Shown: positions 11,354-23,375 of the stretch, piece after piece | Position numbering within the stretch: the stretch's first letter is position 1 | Layout: every line of letters starts with the position of its first letter | Source: Symbiodinium sp. CCMP2592 | Lineage: Eukaryota > Sar > Dinophyceae > Suessiales > Symbiodiniaceae | Assembly (NCBI GenBank): GCA_905221615.1 | Contig: CAJNDT010003224.1 | Coordinates: 472,501-536,500, forward strand | Length of the DNA stretch: 64,000 nucleotides | Direction of reading: 5' to 3' | Notes under the pieces: model-generated | Told to the model about the DNA's origin: nothing | The model's database searches: none | The model's input: the letters and a program-made list of their open reading frames with translations, nothing else | Program-made: the position numbers and the translations under genes

Positions 11354-11486
11354 TTGTATAGTGAAGCTCACGTACTTCCAAAAGCAGAGTGTTGTCATGG
11401 ATATCTTCGTAATGAAAAGCCGTTGCCTCTGAACCTTAACTGCGAACCCTACAAAATAGCAAGTTATGACTGCTAAATGTGAGGGT

Positions 11487-11593
11487 CTTATAGGGGCTGA
11501 GTATCCTAGCCCAAAACAAGCTTACCCTTTTCAGATATGCTACGTTTATATGAACCCGAAAATGTGAAAGGTTACCAACTCAGCTACTAAGGG
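11487..11593. mobile_element. Inverted-repeat family F copy
   Basis: CTTATAGGGGCTGAGTATCCTAGCCCAAAACAAGCTTACC ... GTGAAAGGTTACCAACTCAGCTACTAAGGG. Confidence 0.65.
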
Positions 11594-11935
11594 TTACATT
11601 AGAACGGTAGGCTCGCCGACCCCAAGCTAAATCCCATTCCAACCCTCTTACAATACCAAGGCCCAGGCACCCCACAGACCCACAAACAAACCTGATAACG
11701 CAAGACATTCGTGAAGGACAGAAATTTTGGGGCGTAAACCGGATAGGGCTTTCGTCTATGTTCTACATGTCTATACCACAACGACCTAAAGAGTAGTCTT
11801 GCTAGTGGCTCTTATATTAAGTTGGCCACCTGCAGCTGCAACTATTATAATCATCGGAAGTTCTTTCCGAGCAGAACGCTGTTCATGCCATGCCCAAGAT
11901 TGAATAGCAAAAAAGTACGGCTACTGGCCGTCGCC

Positions 11936-12005
11936 GTCGAAGTAGGGTAGCAGTAGTAGTAGTCGTCGTCGTCGCAGTAGTAGGCGAACCAGCAGCAGCA
12001 GTGGT
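11936..12005. repeat. Trinucleotide repeat region (GTC/GTA/CAG)
   Basis: CAGTAGTAGTAGTCGTCGTCGTCGCAGTAGTAGG then CAGCAGCAGCAG. Minus frames are open through it (Asp/Tyr- or Thr/Ala-rich), so it may be part of an exon, but no boundary is clear. Confidence 0.8.
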
Positions 12006-12688
12006 CGTCTTCGTGACTGCCACTGTCGGCATCGCGTATACACCGGTTTTGTTGGGTAGCAACACCCTCCGATGGCTCTGATGTCAAAAAATGGGCCCAG
12101 ATACTTGAACGGGATTTGGGCGGACGAGATGTGTAAACACTGCAATGGTGTTCGAGAACCATGAGAAACAGCCTTGCCAGTCATTCAACCACATGCATAT
12201 GGTATCGGGGCCCGGACACGACACGCACGCGCTGGTCCACCCACGTCGTCTCCGATCGTGGGATCTGGCGATGAACAGAAGGCACAAGACCCTAAACCCC
12301 CAAACCGTAAACCCCTAAGCCCTAATCCTTCGATCTGAAAGTCCTGAGGTGTTCGACTCACACAAGGCAGACTGCATCATGCATCGGTAATGTCCTTAGA
12401 AAGGCCAAGATATAAAGTACCCCTCATCTGAAGATTCAGCGCCGGATTGACACAACGTTGGCAAGGCCCTCTGAGGCACTACAGCTGTCACCCCGAATCC
12501 AAGAGATCGAACAGATACTACCGAATATCGCAATCGTCGCAACACAGCTTGTCTTTTTTAGCCAAGACCAGCTCGGGAGGTCCGCCTCTGGCGAATCTGG
12601 TCTGGGTAGAAGGGAGTTGGGCTTGCAGGCAAAAAACGGGGCTATGTATTGTTCATCGGGAAGGATTCAAGGGTTTGGGGGTTGGATT

Positions 12689-12887
12689 GGGGCTTGCTTG
12701 GAGGTTCATGGGTAGTTGTAAGTAGGGTTATAAGCTAGCAAGATAACTGTACTTATAACCCATACCAGGGGACTTATAACCCCACTTACAACTACAATGA
12801 ACACTAAACCCTATACCCTCATAGAATCCCTATAGATCCCTTTAAAGTACCCCTATAACCCCACTTACAACAGCCCATGAACCTCCC
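12689..12887. mobile_element. Inverted-repeat family C, longer form
   Basis: CTTGGAGGTTCATGGGTAGTTGTAAGTAGGGTTATAAG ... CCACTTACAACAGCCCATGAACCTCC. Contains a second inner arm at about 12770-12800. Confidence 0.65.
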
Positions 12888-13559
12888 AGTGCGGGAGGCG
12901 ACTGACCCCAAGCCCTCAGTCCTGACAGGCTGATTGCAACTCAAACCATCAGACATGCACTGCTGGTTGAAAGTCAGATTAAGGCATTAATAGTCACAGC
13001 AGGGTTTTGGGTTGTAGCATACTGCAATAATAGTTACAATAATAAGGCCCGCCCCCACCCCCCCTCAAACAAAAACAAACTGCTAAAGAACATATTCAAG
13101 CCCTACAGTATGCCACAAGAAAAAGTGGATAAATACTTGTCTGGCTCTAGATGCTGAACAGTCAGGCGCTTCAAAGTCACTGATTTCCCATGATTTCCCA
13201 CCACATTGACGAGCCCTGTCCTGTCCTGTTTTTCCATGGCCGACGCTGCTCGCTTGAGTCTTGCGGTGCCCACTCTTGCAGATGCCTACACCATATGCTA
13301 CTCCATGGAACCGGCTTCGAGTTTGCAACAAGCCCTAAACGCTGAAGAATAAAACCCAAACCCCTAGACCCTGAACCATAACCTTATAAACCTTAGGGTC
13401 CCCAGTCTGCATACTATAGAGGCCTCAGTCATTAGAATAGGCTCTTGGGTATATTCAAACATAGCATCCTTAACCCTAAGCCCTGAATATCTCGGGGGTA
13501 TATTATACTTTAGGTATGATAAGAAGCCCCCAAGGATAGCATCCTAAAGCCCCAAAACC

Positions 13560-13669
13560 TCAAACACTACCTAGACCCAAGAGTAACCTAGGAATACAAA
13601 GGGTGCCCTTTTGGTGGAACCTGAACCCTAAGAATAGGGAATAAGGGCCTACTCTAGGTCCCAGTAGTA
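13560..13669. mobile_element. Inverted-repeat family I copy
   Basis: CTACCTAGACCCAAGAGTAACCTAGGAATACAAAGGGTGCCCTTTTGG ... GGGAATAAGGGCCTACTCTAGGTCC. Confidence 0.65.
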
Positions 13670-16400
13670 TAGCAAAGTTCATAGTACCCTTATAGATTCC
13701 TTATTATAGACCCCTTAAAAAAGGCAAAACCATGGGCCCGTATTATGTTGCTTTCTGTAAAAAACCCTAAGGAAACTTCAGAGTCGCAAGCTTTGGAGCT
13801 GTCGAGAGCAAGGCTCAGCCAGATCCAGGTCTCCTGCTTATCGCGACGGCGTGGTATGTAGGATTTACAAGTGATTAGGAGGATATATTCGGGTTTAGGT
13901 TTAGAACTTGATTTGGTTTAGAGTTTATAGGGTTTGGGGTTCAAGGCTTTGGGTTTCTTTGGGCTTCGGGCTCAAGGTTTGGGAGTAGGGTTCAGCATTT
14001 AGGGCTAATCGGGGTGCTAGGCACTGTAGGGTTACCAAGGGTCATATCGTAGTTACAACGGTTCAGAATGCTTTTGCAAGGCTACCATAGTGGTTTAGGG
14101 CTTGTGGTCTGTTCAAGGGTCCATGTACGTATGTCGTACGCTCATTGGCCCTGAAATTGGTATAGATGGAACCCTTTAATACCAAAGTGAAGCCTATTCA
14201 GGCACATGAGCCCTATATATTGAACATGGATCGCCATCAAGGGGGAGTTCGCGCCTTACACCTAATGCTGGGGGGGTGGCTAATTTCAGGTGTAGGTTTT
14301 GGGCTTCAAGGCTTAGAGCTTTCCGGGATAGGAGCCCAGTGTGAACCTTGTTTTTCGTGTTTCCCCTGAATTTCGGCTGCAGGGTCTAGTGATGAGAGGT
14401 GAGGGCTACTTTCTAGATCACTGCAATGAACCCTCCCGAAGTCGTGAGGATGCAGGCATTGCACCTCGAAGCCCTCCACTCGCAGCGCCTCAACCCTAAA
14501 ACTCAAGAAATGCTGAGGGTCTGCGCAAGTCTTTGCAATACAAGCCTTCCCAAGGGCCTAAACAGATGGCCAAGGGTTTGGGGGTATGTTGTAGGCAGGC
14601 ATGAACATACAGTATAGTTTAGCATGGGAACTACACAGGGATATCAGATCTCTAGGTTAACCCACGACATCACCAGAGTACAAGCCCGTGTCTGGAAGGG
14701 AGTCCCAAGTTACATCCCGCCGTCTACTGACTGTCTGTATTAGGGCGGAGGCTGCTCCAGTAACACCTGGTGCCATTGTAGGCTTTAGGGGGGTCTAGGA
14801 TTTCGGGGCTTAGGGTTTAGGGGTTACCGTAAGCCTGCGTGTCGGGGTGCAATCCTGCAATGCAGCTGCACGTTTCTTGTTCACTTGTAAACACTGATCT
14901 TGTTGAACAAGCCAGGCGCCAAAGTACATAATTATCACAATTATCACCGCATCCTTCAATCGTCCTAGTGAGAAGGGCTCTTCTGGCTTTCAGGTGGTTT
15001 AGGCTGCACGAGAAACTGCAAGTATTGACTAAGCGTTTTAAGATTTGTAAAGAGCGCCATCCCTAAGCCCGAAAGCCCACAAGCCCTACTGCCCTTATCC
15101 CCGCAACAACCGTAGATCCAAAAGCAGGAATTAACCTATATAATATACAACTACCTCTACTATATTGGGCATGTTATTCTATAGTATAATGGGCCCCAAA
15201 GCCTATTCTATTCATTAAGGCCCCTATAACATACTGCCCTTATAGATCCCTCATAGTAACCCTTATAGACCTTTGAAAGGAACCCTACTCTAACTATTAA
15301 GGCCCCTCAAGCCGTAACACTGAATCCCAAGTGAGATTTGCTCTGCTAACGGCCTCATGAGCCCGCAGCAATCGAATGAGCACAGGAGCGAAAGGCGATC
15401 AGTAAGGCTGATACCTGGATTTCCACGGTTTAGGGTTTAGGGTGGGTTTAGGGCTTAGGGTGGGTTTATGGTTTAGGGTTTTGGGTTTACGGTGGGTTTA
15501 GGGTTTAGGGTTTCTTTAAGATTGAGGGATTAACGTTTTGGATTTGGGGCGCTTGGGGTTCCAGGAAATGTACCGCTAAGGTTCCAGGGTCTAGGAGTTT
15601 GGGTGTGGTTCGCAGATTTCGTGTCCAGGATTCTCGGTTGAAGGGCCAATGCGGCGGCCTGAATTATCCGAATGGGGCTTTCGGGGTGCATTACAGTATA
15701 AAGCCATGTAATTTATAACAAAGAAGATGAGGGGATACGAAGTTGTTCACCCCGACACTTATATGGTACTGGTGGGACCTTATAAGGCCAGCGCTCTCAA
15801 AGCCATGCAACAAACACCCAAGCCGACAATCTCACAGCGAAGCGTTGCCCAGAGGATGGGTCCAACCCTCCAACTCTGATGTAAGGAAAGCCTGGGAAGG
15901 TTGGGAGCTGCCTCAAGTTTACACCTTGTAAGAAGGGTCTACCGTTTACCCCTTTGTAACCGCCTGGTCAACAACGTTTTCCTCGAAATCCCCAATCTCC
16001 TAGCTTCGCGGTTTTTCCCGAAAACTCAAAATAACCCGAAAGCCTATGCCGTCCGGTCTTTGGGCCCAACGGCCTCAAGCATGTGAATCCTTAGCGAAGA
16101 CCTCTGGGATTTCGGCTTTCGGCTTCGGAATTTTCTGACTCTGAGCCGGCACAATCCCAGCACCCTCAATCCTACACTCCCCGAGTTCTAAAGTCTTGTT
16201 TAACTTTAAGTAGCCCTGAGTGAGTGATCCATACTTGAAAATTCAGAAACATTTGAGCCAAAATTTCTCCAACCAGGAGCCCGCGGCCCTACCTTCGAGG
16301 CTAGAAATAGCCATGAAAAGTAGGATCCTTAAGTATTCTGCTGGCACCCATGGGTCTAGGGTTTAGGGTTTGAGGCGATTGGTTAACATCCTAGAAGAAG
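13670..16400. other. No confirmed gene: filler, repeats and strand-ambiguous exon candidates
   Basis: Holds a family B half copy, telomere-like tracts (15427-15510) and open segments at 13778-13826 (minus ETWIWLSLALDSSKACDSE), 14420-14500 and 15730-15878. In each, both strands read like protein, so I do not call exons. Confidence 0.4.
15160..15238. mobile_element. Inverted-repeat family B, partial copy
   Basis: TATTCTATAGTATAATGGGCCCC ... TATTCTATTCATTAAGGCCCCTATAA; left arm eroded. Confidence 0.45.
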
Positions 16401-16403
16401 CAC

Positions 16404-16471
16404 ACCCATCTCCCATCGTGCGGAGGCCTGGATTCATAGCGTGGATCTGTGGCCACCTGTGACGGATGCTG
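16404..16471 (-). CDS. Candidate terminal exon
   Basis: CGTCACAG is followed by VATDPRYESRPPHDGRWVCF, F, then TAG. The plus strand is also open for about 55 codons here (WIHSVDLWPPVTDAEECRIV), so strand is unresolved. Confidence 0.3.
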
Positions 16472-16746
16472 AGGAGTGCAGGATTGTGGCGCATTGTGGC
16501 GGGTGTTTTGTAAGGCATAATGAAGGGATACATGCGAAGTCCTTATCAATCAATCTACTTGGATAACTTGCTGTGCTTGCGGGGTCGTAATTACTACATT
16601 CGGATCCCGAATATGTTCCGGTGTAATTAGGGGACGGGTTTTGTTGACAGTATGTGTCAGGTATGACTGTACGTCTGTCATACAGCTCGATTAAGCTTGA
16701 ATCTGGAGTTGGCAGGGAATAACAGTACGCTTCGAGAGCAGTCTAC

Positions 16747-16925
16747 TTGGAGGTTCATGGTTAGTTATAAGTGGGAGTGTAAGTCCCCTAAGAGGGTTTA
16801 TAACCACAGTTATCCCACTTATAACCCTACTTAAAACTACCCATGAACCCTAAACCTATGACCTTATATCGAATCGCTATAGATCCCTTTAAAGGAGCCC
16901 TTATGACTACCCATGAACCTCCAAG
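16747..16925. mobile_element. Inverted-repeat family C, longer form
   Basis: CTTGGAGGTTCATGGTTAGTTATAAG ... TACCCATGAACCTCCAAGTAG; shares the inner ATAGATCCCTTTAAAG block with the 12.7 kb copy. Confidence 0.65.
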
Positions 16926-17014
16926 TAGTCCTAGCTGAACCGAACCGAAACCTCGGAGGGCAGAATGATGCCCACCCTAAAGCAGAAAGCTATAACCCTA
17001 AGGGTTTAGGGTTT

Positions 17015-17117
17015 AGGGTTTAGGGTTCCATGTACTCATATAGTAAGTACACTGGCCTTAATGTAGTCCCTATTTGGGTACTTTGGGGGCCATGTATCTC
17101 TATATGGGTACATGGAC
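17015..17117. mobile_element. Inverted-repeat family H copy
   Basis: TTCCATGTACTCATATAGTAAGTACACTGG ... CATGTATCTCTATATGGGTACATGGACCCTTAGGG. Confidence 0.55.
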
Positions 17118-17365
17118 CCTTAGGGTAAGTCCGAAACTTAAACCTTATTAGCCCGAAAACCCAAAACCCAAGGCCTCACTGCTGGCTGTTCAGGCATTGC
17201 AAGGTGTGTATGGTTTGAAGGGTGTTTCGGGCGTATGTTATAGTAAAGACTTGATAAAGGAACCCGGAAGAGTGTGATTAGCAAATATTCAGGTTTCTGA
17301 ATCAATTCTGCGGCTCAGGGTTCGGGACCCAGTTTGGAGTTTAGGGTTCGGGTTTCCACACTTAC

Positions 17366-20300
17366 GGCTTGGTCCGCCGTAGCTGAGCGCATGCCATTTG
17401 TTGCCTGGGATCTCCCCGATCTTGATGTCTACTTGCCGTTGCAGGGGCTGATTTATGAAGAAAGAGACTAACACGGATACTTAGGCGAACCCTACCTAGA
17501 GATGAGGGGCACTGTAACCAATTGTGAAGTATGTGCAACGCATAGTTAAGTCCACCAACTACTGTTACTTAGTTTATATCGGGGTAGATTTATAATGGCA
17601 AGTAAAGCAAAACAGCATAAGTGCCCCAAAGCTTCGAACTGTGTTCACAGAGCCTTCTCCACAGCTCGTACCAAACCGACAAGCCCACCACCAAGCCCAG
17701 GTCTCACGTGAAGTCCGAAACCTATCTATAAATCATATTATGTCAAACTATTTTGTATGAGCTTTTAGTATAATACATTAACTACAATCTATCATTGTAT
17801 CCAATATTCTATTATGTTTACGCTCCCACGCAGCCTTCGGGATCTTAACCCCAAGAAGCGCCTGGGCATAGTACCCACCGCTGGACTCAAACGCGGCGCC
17901 GGCGGGTGGAGGGGGGTAGTAGCCTGGATGCTTAGGACCCGTGCGTGAATCGTCAACAGCTTCGGTTGTCGCCTTATCAGTCTTACCCTTACAGTAGAAG
18001 CCCAAAAGTTGGAAACCCCATAGCCTCAACCCTTAAGAGCAATGTATAAGGAACGCCAACACTAATTGGCCTTAATCCGGTTTCCAGCTTTAGGGGGTTT
18101 ACTGTAAGGTCCCGATGTTTAGTACAGTGAACCCCAGAAAGTTGGAACATGGATTTTATGATGATTCATGCCAGGTTCGCTTATACCTTATACTAGGCGC
18201 ATGAAGATCATGATGTTCCAAGCTCCTGGCTTCTACTCTACTAGTAATTGTCTACTCCCTTGGATGCGACAGTCAGACAGGTGTCAACCTTAACTCTAAA
18301 CCTCAAGGATCCTAAAATCCCCCAGCACGGAGTTCTCGAGACCGAAGCCCCCAAAAACAGATCCCTTAACCGCGCTATCGCTGGACCCCTACCCTCCCCT
18401 GTGGCTCAACATCAACCCCCTAAACCCCAAACATCCCCCAAACCCTAAGCCGAAATATGGTATGGTATGTTCTCGAAGCCTACCCTAATGCTCCTGGACC
18501 CTCGTAGTGAGATCCCAAACCTTAGCCCCCAAAGCCGAAACCCTCCCCAAAGCCCAAGATCCTCTGTGGAGCCTTAAGGTAAAGCCCCTAAATCCTAACA
18601 AAACCCAAAACCCTTCTGACACCATGCATATGGGGTTTTGATACTATGGTCTTTAAGCCCAGAGCCCCTTAAAGTGGAATCCTCAGAGCCTGCGGGTGAT
18701 GGCAGGCCCATATAAAACAAGGATCGGAAGTATAGGGGCGGGGGGGAAGGGGGGATTTGGCTCGCGGCTTTAGAGCCTTAACTCTAGGGATGTAAGGCTC
18801 AGGGATGAGGGTGTAGGACTTCGGATTTACAGTTGAGGCTCAAGCTTGAACATCTTGCTTAAGGTTCGAGTCTGGAGTTTAGGGTTGCTGGTTTTGAAGC
18901 TGTTCAGGGCTTCGACTTTTTTGTTTCTGACTCAGGGCTTCGCTCGAGGGTTTTGAAGGTCCAGGGCTTTAGAGCTTGAGCGTTCAGGTTGAGGGTTAAA
19001 ACATATGGTCTTAGGCAGTCATGCAACAACTTGTTACTACCCATAGGCCCCAAAGTAGTTCCTTTTTGGGATTACCTTATAGGATTCTTAATATGAACCC
19101 CCAAAAGGAACTACGTTGGGGCCTTAGGGTACAAGGGTTCTAGAAGAGGTTTGGAATTTGGATTTGTGACATCACCAGCAGCCCACGGATGTAGGCAAAC
19201 TTGAACATCTCCAAGACCCGGAGAGCCCAATACCCCTTGATTAAGGAATATGGCCTTAATTATATAGGGCTTCATATTATGATTTAAGCTATATTCCTTA
19301 ACTAAGGCGTATTGGGCTCGCTGGGGAGGAAGCTACACAAGATACAGTTCGTGCAGGTCCAAGGGGATGTCGTGCTCATCAGCCCAAGGGAGCACGTCGA
19401 GGAAACGTCATGTACCCAAAGAGCCCAATACCCCTTGATTAAGGAATATGGCTTGAATTTTTAGGGCTTCATCATATTATGATTTAAGCTATATTCCTTA
19501 ACTAAGGGGTATCCGGCTCTCTGGGTAAGCGGCGGTTGCTACACCGTGCGACACGCAGGTCTCCCAGAGTTCGGCCTTCGGGGAGAGGCTGCGGCAGGAG
19601 CTGTTTTTGCCGCCGCATTCGCTGCGTGGCTCACACCCGATGTCACTTCGTACAGGTCATGATGTTTTTCTATGAAAATATCGGGGATTCGCAAGTCTTG
19701 GGGCCAGGGCCTGCTCCAAGAGGTCGTCAGCAAGAGCATCCAGCAAAGAAGACAGCGTCAGGAGGCTGAAGCGGACATGGCTTTCGCGGTGCGCCGTGGC
19801 TCACGATGATGTGGGACATGAGATTTGCTATAGAGGCGGTCCAGTTTGGCATTTGTCAGCCTTAAGACTTCGGGTGTAGGGAGAGGTGAAGCAGGACCCT
19901 AGCATGTCTCAAGCCCTAAATCCTAATTAGAACTTTGTACATTTCTTGTTAAACCCTTCAAAATGAATTAAAGCCCGAAACCCTGAAGAGGGAAGCAAGT
20001 TGCCACGACTCACCAGAGGTTCCGTCCCCGCTCACCCCTTGACCAACCGAAAGCTTCTCTCCTGAAGCCCTCGCCATTTCTGCAACCGCGGCTTTTGTTG
20101 AACCCTGCTCCCTCAACCCTAAACCCTAAACCCTTACAAAGTCTACAACTACTTTTGACGATATAAATCCTGCATTACCTTAATGACCCTAAACTATGGG
20201 AATTATGGTATATTCCTTATTATAGGTAATGCAGGACTTATATCATCAACAATAGGGCTGCAGTTTCAGAAGCCCCTGGACACGGAGGGAAGGAAGAGCG

Positions 20301-22329
20301 GGTAGACTCCCGAAACACAAACACCCCGGAGACGTCGGCCGAAGCCCGAATCTGGACCCTGAACCCTAAGCCTGAACTTTACCCGAAACCGTAGGAATCC
20401 AACGACTCATATATTAAGGCTTTTGGGCCCAAGACCATACTATATAAGGCTGTTGGGTCATTTTGATGTCCAGGGTAAACATCACTAAACCAACTCTAAG
20501 CGACCCAACCTGGCAATCCAAGCACGATAATTATAACCTGAACCCTCAACCACACGAAGCCCAACACCCCTCCCTGAGTATCGGTCCCGATGCGGGGGGA
20601 TAGTAGCCCATCCTTACAGGTCCACGGAGCACAAGCCAGAGACTGTAACATGGACATTGAGCCGAACCCGAAACCCTTTACTCAGAGAATGGTGGGCTTC
20701 AGCATTTGGGCTTTGATTCTTGGTGGGCTTCAGGGAATGTTGGGCTTTGACTTCGATTCGATTCGAGGCTGCGCAATGCCGAGGAACTAAGTAGCAATTG
20801 CCCGTACCCGAACAGGCCCCTGTATTGAAGTTGCTGCACTACCCGAAAGATCCGCCTGTCCTTCGGAGAATGGAGCTCCATCAATACCCGAACGTCCCGG
20901 TTTAGGTTTTAGGACACAACCCTGAACCTAAAGCCGTTGTGGACTATGTGTCTTCCGATAGACACATTTTCGCTTGTAGCCTTGAGCCTCAGAGCCCGAA
21001 ACCCACTTTTAAACCGGAAGCCCTAAACTAAACCTGAAACCCCAAGCAACAACAACCCGTTGTCCAACTCAACTTGCTGGATCTTGAATGGTTAAGGTTC
21101 GAAGAGACTCCCAATGACCGTTATGAAGTGGGTTTAGGGGCCAAGGTTTAGGGCTGTCAACGGAAATCCGTAACGCATCGAATGTTGCCGTCTCCCAAGA
21201 GTCCAGCGCTTGCTCACCGGTTGACATTTCCAAGTCTCTCAGAAAACCTAAACCCTAAACCTCAAAACCTAAACCGCGAAGCCTGAACCCTAAACCTCAA
21301 AACCTGAACTGTAAATCCGAAATCCTAAATCTCAAAACACAAAAGCCCGAGCCCTAAACGACAAAACCTCAACCCCGAACCCTAGACCCCAAACGAACCC
21401 AAATCATGCAAAGGTGTCTCATTGCAGACGCGAGTCGGATAGCCGCTGTAGCCGGGTGGGTAGCCGGGAGGCGGATAACCGGGGTACGCACCCGGAGGAG
21501 GATAATAGCCTCGGTTTTTTTGAAGGTTTAGAATAATCATGACCTGAACCCCGAACCTTAAACCCGAAATCCCAACCCTACTATAGTGATTTAGGGAATG
21601 CAGGGCTTGCTCAAGCTGCTCTCAGCTCTATACAAAAAGCCCCAATCTCTCAACCTCGAAGCTTTTGCCCCAAACCCCATACCCTAAAGCCGTCTAGGCT
21701 TTAAGGTTAACGGTAAACCCTAACCCCCATGCCTATAAGCATTATAAAGCTTATACTCCTCGCCATGGCCTCAGTCCCTGGGTCCCTTCAGAGTCAGATA
21801 TTGAAGCCCCCAAGCCTTTCAAGGTAGTATAACCCTATCCCTCCCTCCAAGGACCTCATAGTTAAGGGCCTAGACCCCTTAAGGACCCCATAATAAGGTC
21901 CCTGGGGGCATAGGGTAATGCTTTCGATATGGGGACTACTATACGGGCAAGGCTTAGAGACTTTGGGATTGAGGGCTCCCGTCTTACTGGCTTTCTTTGA
22001 GAAATGTTTGGAGGTCAGTGCTTCAGGCCTCCATGGTTGCGGGGCTTTCGCCAAAGCGTTACAGGCGAGCTGGAGGCTTTTCGCTTATTCTGGACCGGTG
22101 CAAGCTTAGGGTTTAGGGTTTAGGATGTCTCTTATTGCACAGAGGCTTTTCACGCTTTTGTCTAGGAGTTTGCTTGGCAAGTTTATTTTGGAGTGGGCCG
22201 CGAACCTGCAACAGTGGTCGAATGCCTTGTACCGACTGGACATCCTCGTTTGCGAACTGGCCACCTGGTGGGTAGTAGCCCATTGGTGGTGGCGCGGCGC
22301 CCATCTGGATATTTTTCTTGTGGAAGTGC
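17366..22329 (-). CDS. Multi-exon gene for a GYYPP-rich low-complexity protein (identity unknown)
   Basis: Four separate minus-strand exons carry the same theme. 22329-22213: HFHKKNIQMGAAPPPMGYYP. 21509-21430: GYYPPPGAYPGYPPPGYPPG. 20612-20570: MGYYPPASGPI. 17923-17850: GYYPPPPAGAAFESSGGYY then AQALLG. Two acceptors are nearly identical (AG|GCTAYTAYCCNCC). The 17923 exon ends GGG|GTTAAG in phase 0. The next exon, 17447-17366, starts in phase 0 (CAG|CCC), reads QVDIKIGEIPGNKWHALSYG and ends C|GTAAGT. Other same-strand candidates lie between: 20880-20760 (MELHSPKDRRIFRVVQQLQY), 19800-19670, 19525-19378 and 19212-19150. Tyr/Pro/Gly repeats like these occur in disordered tails of RNA-binding, membrane-associated and adhesive proteins. 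No folded domain is recognised, so function is open. Gene limits are unknown; exons up to 25.5 kb may belong. Confidence 0.5.
18128..18240. mobile_element. Inverted-repeat family E copy
   Basis: AACCCCAGAAAGTTGGAACATGGATTTTATGATG ... GATGTTCCAAGCTCCTGGCTTCTAC; more diverged. Confidence 0.55.
19040..19131. mobile_element. Inverted-repeat family D copy
   Basis: CCATAGGCCCCAAAGTAGTTCCTTTTTGGG ... CCCCAAAAGGAACTACGTTGGGGCC. Confidence 0.7.
19217..19325. mobile_element. Inverted-repeat element family A, copy 2
   Basis: CCCGGAGAGCCCAATACCCC to matching right end GGCTCGCTGGG. Flanking duplication GA (19215-19216 and 19326-19327). The left flank is immediately followed, on the minus strand, by an exon candidate starting MFKFAYIRGLL. 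Confidence 0.75.
19415..19525. mobile_element. Inverted-repeat element family A, copy 3
   Basis: CCCAAAGAGCCCAATACCCC to GGCTCTCTGGG, with TA duplicated on both sides. Only about 90 bp separates it from copy 2. The minus-strand frame AELWETCVSHGVATAAY runs into its right end. Confidence 0.75.
20163..20247. mobile_element. Inverted-repeat family K copy
   Basis: ATAAATCCTGCATTACCTTAATGACCCTAAACTATGGGAATTATGGTATATTCC ... GGTAATGCAGGACTTAT. Confidence 0.65.
20398..20474. mobile_element. Inverted-repeat family G copy
   Basis: TCCAACGACTCATATATTAAGGCTTTTGGGCCCAAGACCATACTATATAAGGCTGTTGGG. Confidence 0.6.
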
Positions 22330-22922
22330 CTGCAGGGAACTGCTTGCAGAAAAATATCCCTTGCCGACGCTATGTCACGGGGACTGAAATACACAAACCG
22401 TGTAGCTCCACACACTAAACGTTTGAAGCCAGATCCCTTAAGCCCTAAGCCGTTAAACCCTGCACATGCTTCTCATCTACAAGCTCCGGAGTCCAATATC
22501 ACGGATTCTAGGATGATTTCGAACTTGTATACCTATGTATTTGCTATGGGCTGTTGCTGTATTGTACTTGCTATTGCTTATAGGCTTCTGGTGTATTGTA
22601 TGTATTCAAGGCTTTTGCTGTATCATTATTCGTTCAACGATGTCCTTTGTGGCCTCTTGGCAAATGCTCGGCGAATCTTGCTCTGGCAGGTAGGGGAATG
22701 CTCTGTGGGAAGCTGCCCCCGCCCCAAGAAGCTTGATAGGTCATGCTGCGCCCAACCACAAACCCTCAACCCCCAAAACCCTAAAGCCTAAACCTTAAAC
22801 CCTCAACCCTACACCCTAAACCCTGTAAACCCTAACCCTAAACATTAAACCTTAACCCACAAACCCAAACTCTAAACCCTAAACCCGCAACTTCGGAAGC
22901 AAAGGTCGGTTTGGTAAGATAC

Positions 22923-22968
22923 CGTGTTGGAGCCCTGTCTCGTCGCAGGAAGCATTATAGGTCACATC
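22923..22968 (-). CDS. Small candidate exon
   Basis: GGGTGCAG is followed by DVTYNASCDETGLQH and CACG|GTATCT. Same strand as neighbouring candidates between 17 and 25 kb. No function assigned. Confidence 0.33.
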
Positions 22969-23023
22969 CTGCACCCTCACCTCATTCTTGGGGTGACTCC
23001 CGCTATGATAAGCATGGATCGGA

Positions 23024-23187
23024 TCAACCCTCTATGATAAGCATGGAGAGCATCAAAACGCTATGATCCCACGGTGTAGGATACTTCCCGTAGTGCAGGC
23101 GTTTTCGGTAGCGCCGTGACCTCTCAAACTGCCTCAGCTCGGGCCCCCGAACACAAGATGCTCCGAGCGCACTGATTTCTCTGCGCA
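23024..23187 (-). CDS. Arg-rich candidate exon
   Basis: After CCTCGCAG, one frame reads RREISALGASCVRGPELR, QFERSRRYRKRLHYGKYP, TPWDHSVLM, and reaches TGA at 23026-23024; a donor may come earlier. It lies 22 nt downstream (in transcript sense) of an inverted-repeat element and is in frame with the exon at 23375-23321 if that element is removed. Confidence 0.42.
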
Positions 23188-23208
23188 CTGCGAGGTAACA
23201 AAGAATTT

Positions 23209-23320
23209 CCCAGAGATTCCAAAAACCCTTAATTCAGGAATATAACTAAAACTATAGCCGCCGCTTCACTGTGATTTATGGATATTCCAGAATTACAGAA
23301 GGGGTTTTGGAGTCTCTGGG
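23209..23320. mobile_element. Inverted-repeat element, family A subtype with different interior
   Basis: CCCAGAGATTCCAAAAACCCTTAATTCAGG... to CCAAAACCCC complement / TCTCTGGG. TT on both sides (207-208, 321-322 of the 23-kb block). Same termini as family A but a different core. A half-copy starts at about 54627. Confidence 0.6.
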
Positions 23321-23375
23321 TTCCGCAGTCTTCACTCTGGCTGCGGCTTCCGAGCCCAAACCAAGTACCAGTTGC
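23321..23375 (-). CDS. Candidate exon abutting an inverted-repeat element
   Basis: CCTGAG is followed by QLVLGLGSEAAARVKTAEP in phase 2. The coding frame runs into the CCCAGAGA terminus of the element at 23209-23320. Confidence 0.4.

Noticed and set aside
12439..12592. Plus-strand open segment (LQLSPRIQEIEQILPNIAIV) after ATTCAG.
   Set aside because: Looks like protein but would be on the wrong strand relative to every supported gene, and the minus strand is open too; not called.
19330..19410. Plus-strand reading KLHKIQFVQVQGDVVLISPR between two family A elements.
   Set aside because: The adjoining segment at 19150-19212 is open only on the minus strand, so the minus reading (HDIPLDLHELYL) is preferred; neither is called separately.
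22318..22791. 157-codon plus-strand ORF.
   Set aside because: Overlaps the antisense of the MGYYPPGG exon and continues into CCCTAAA filler; no domain.
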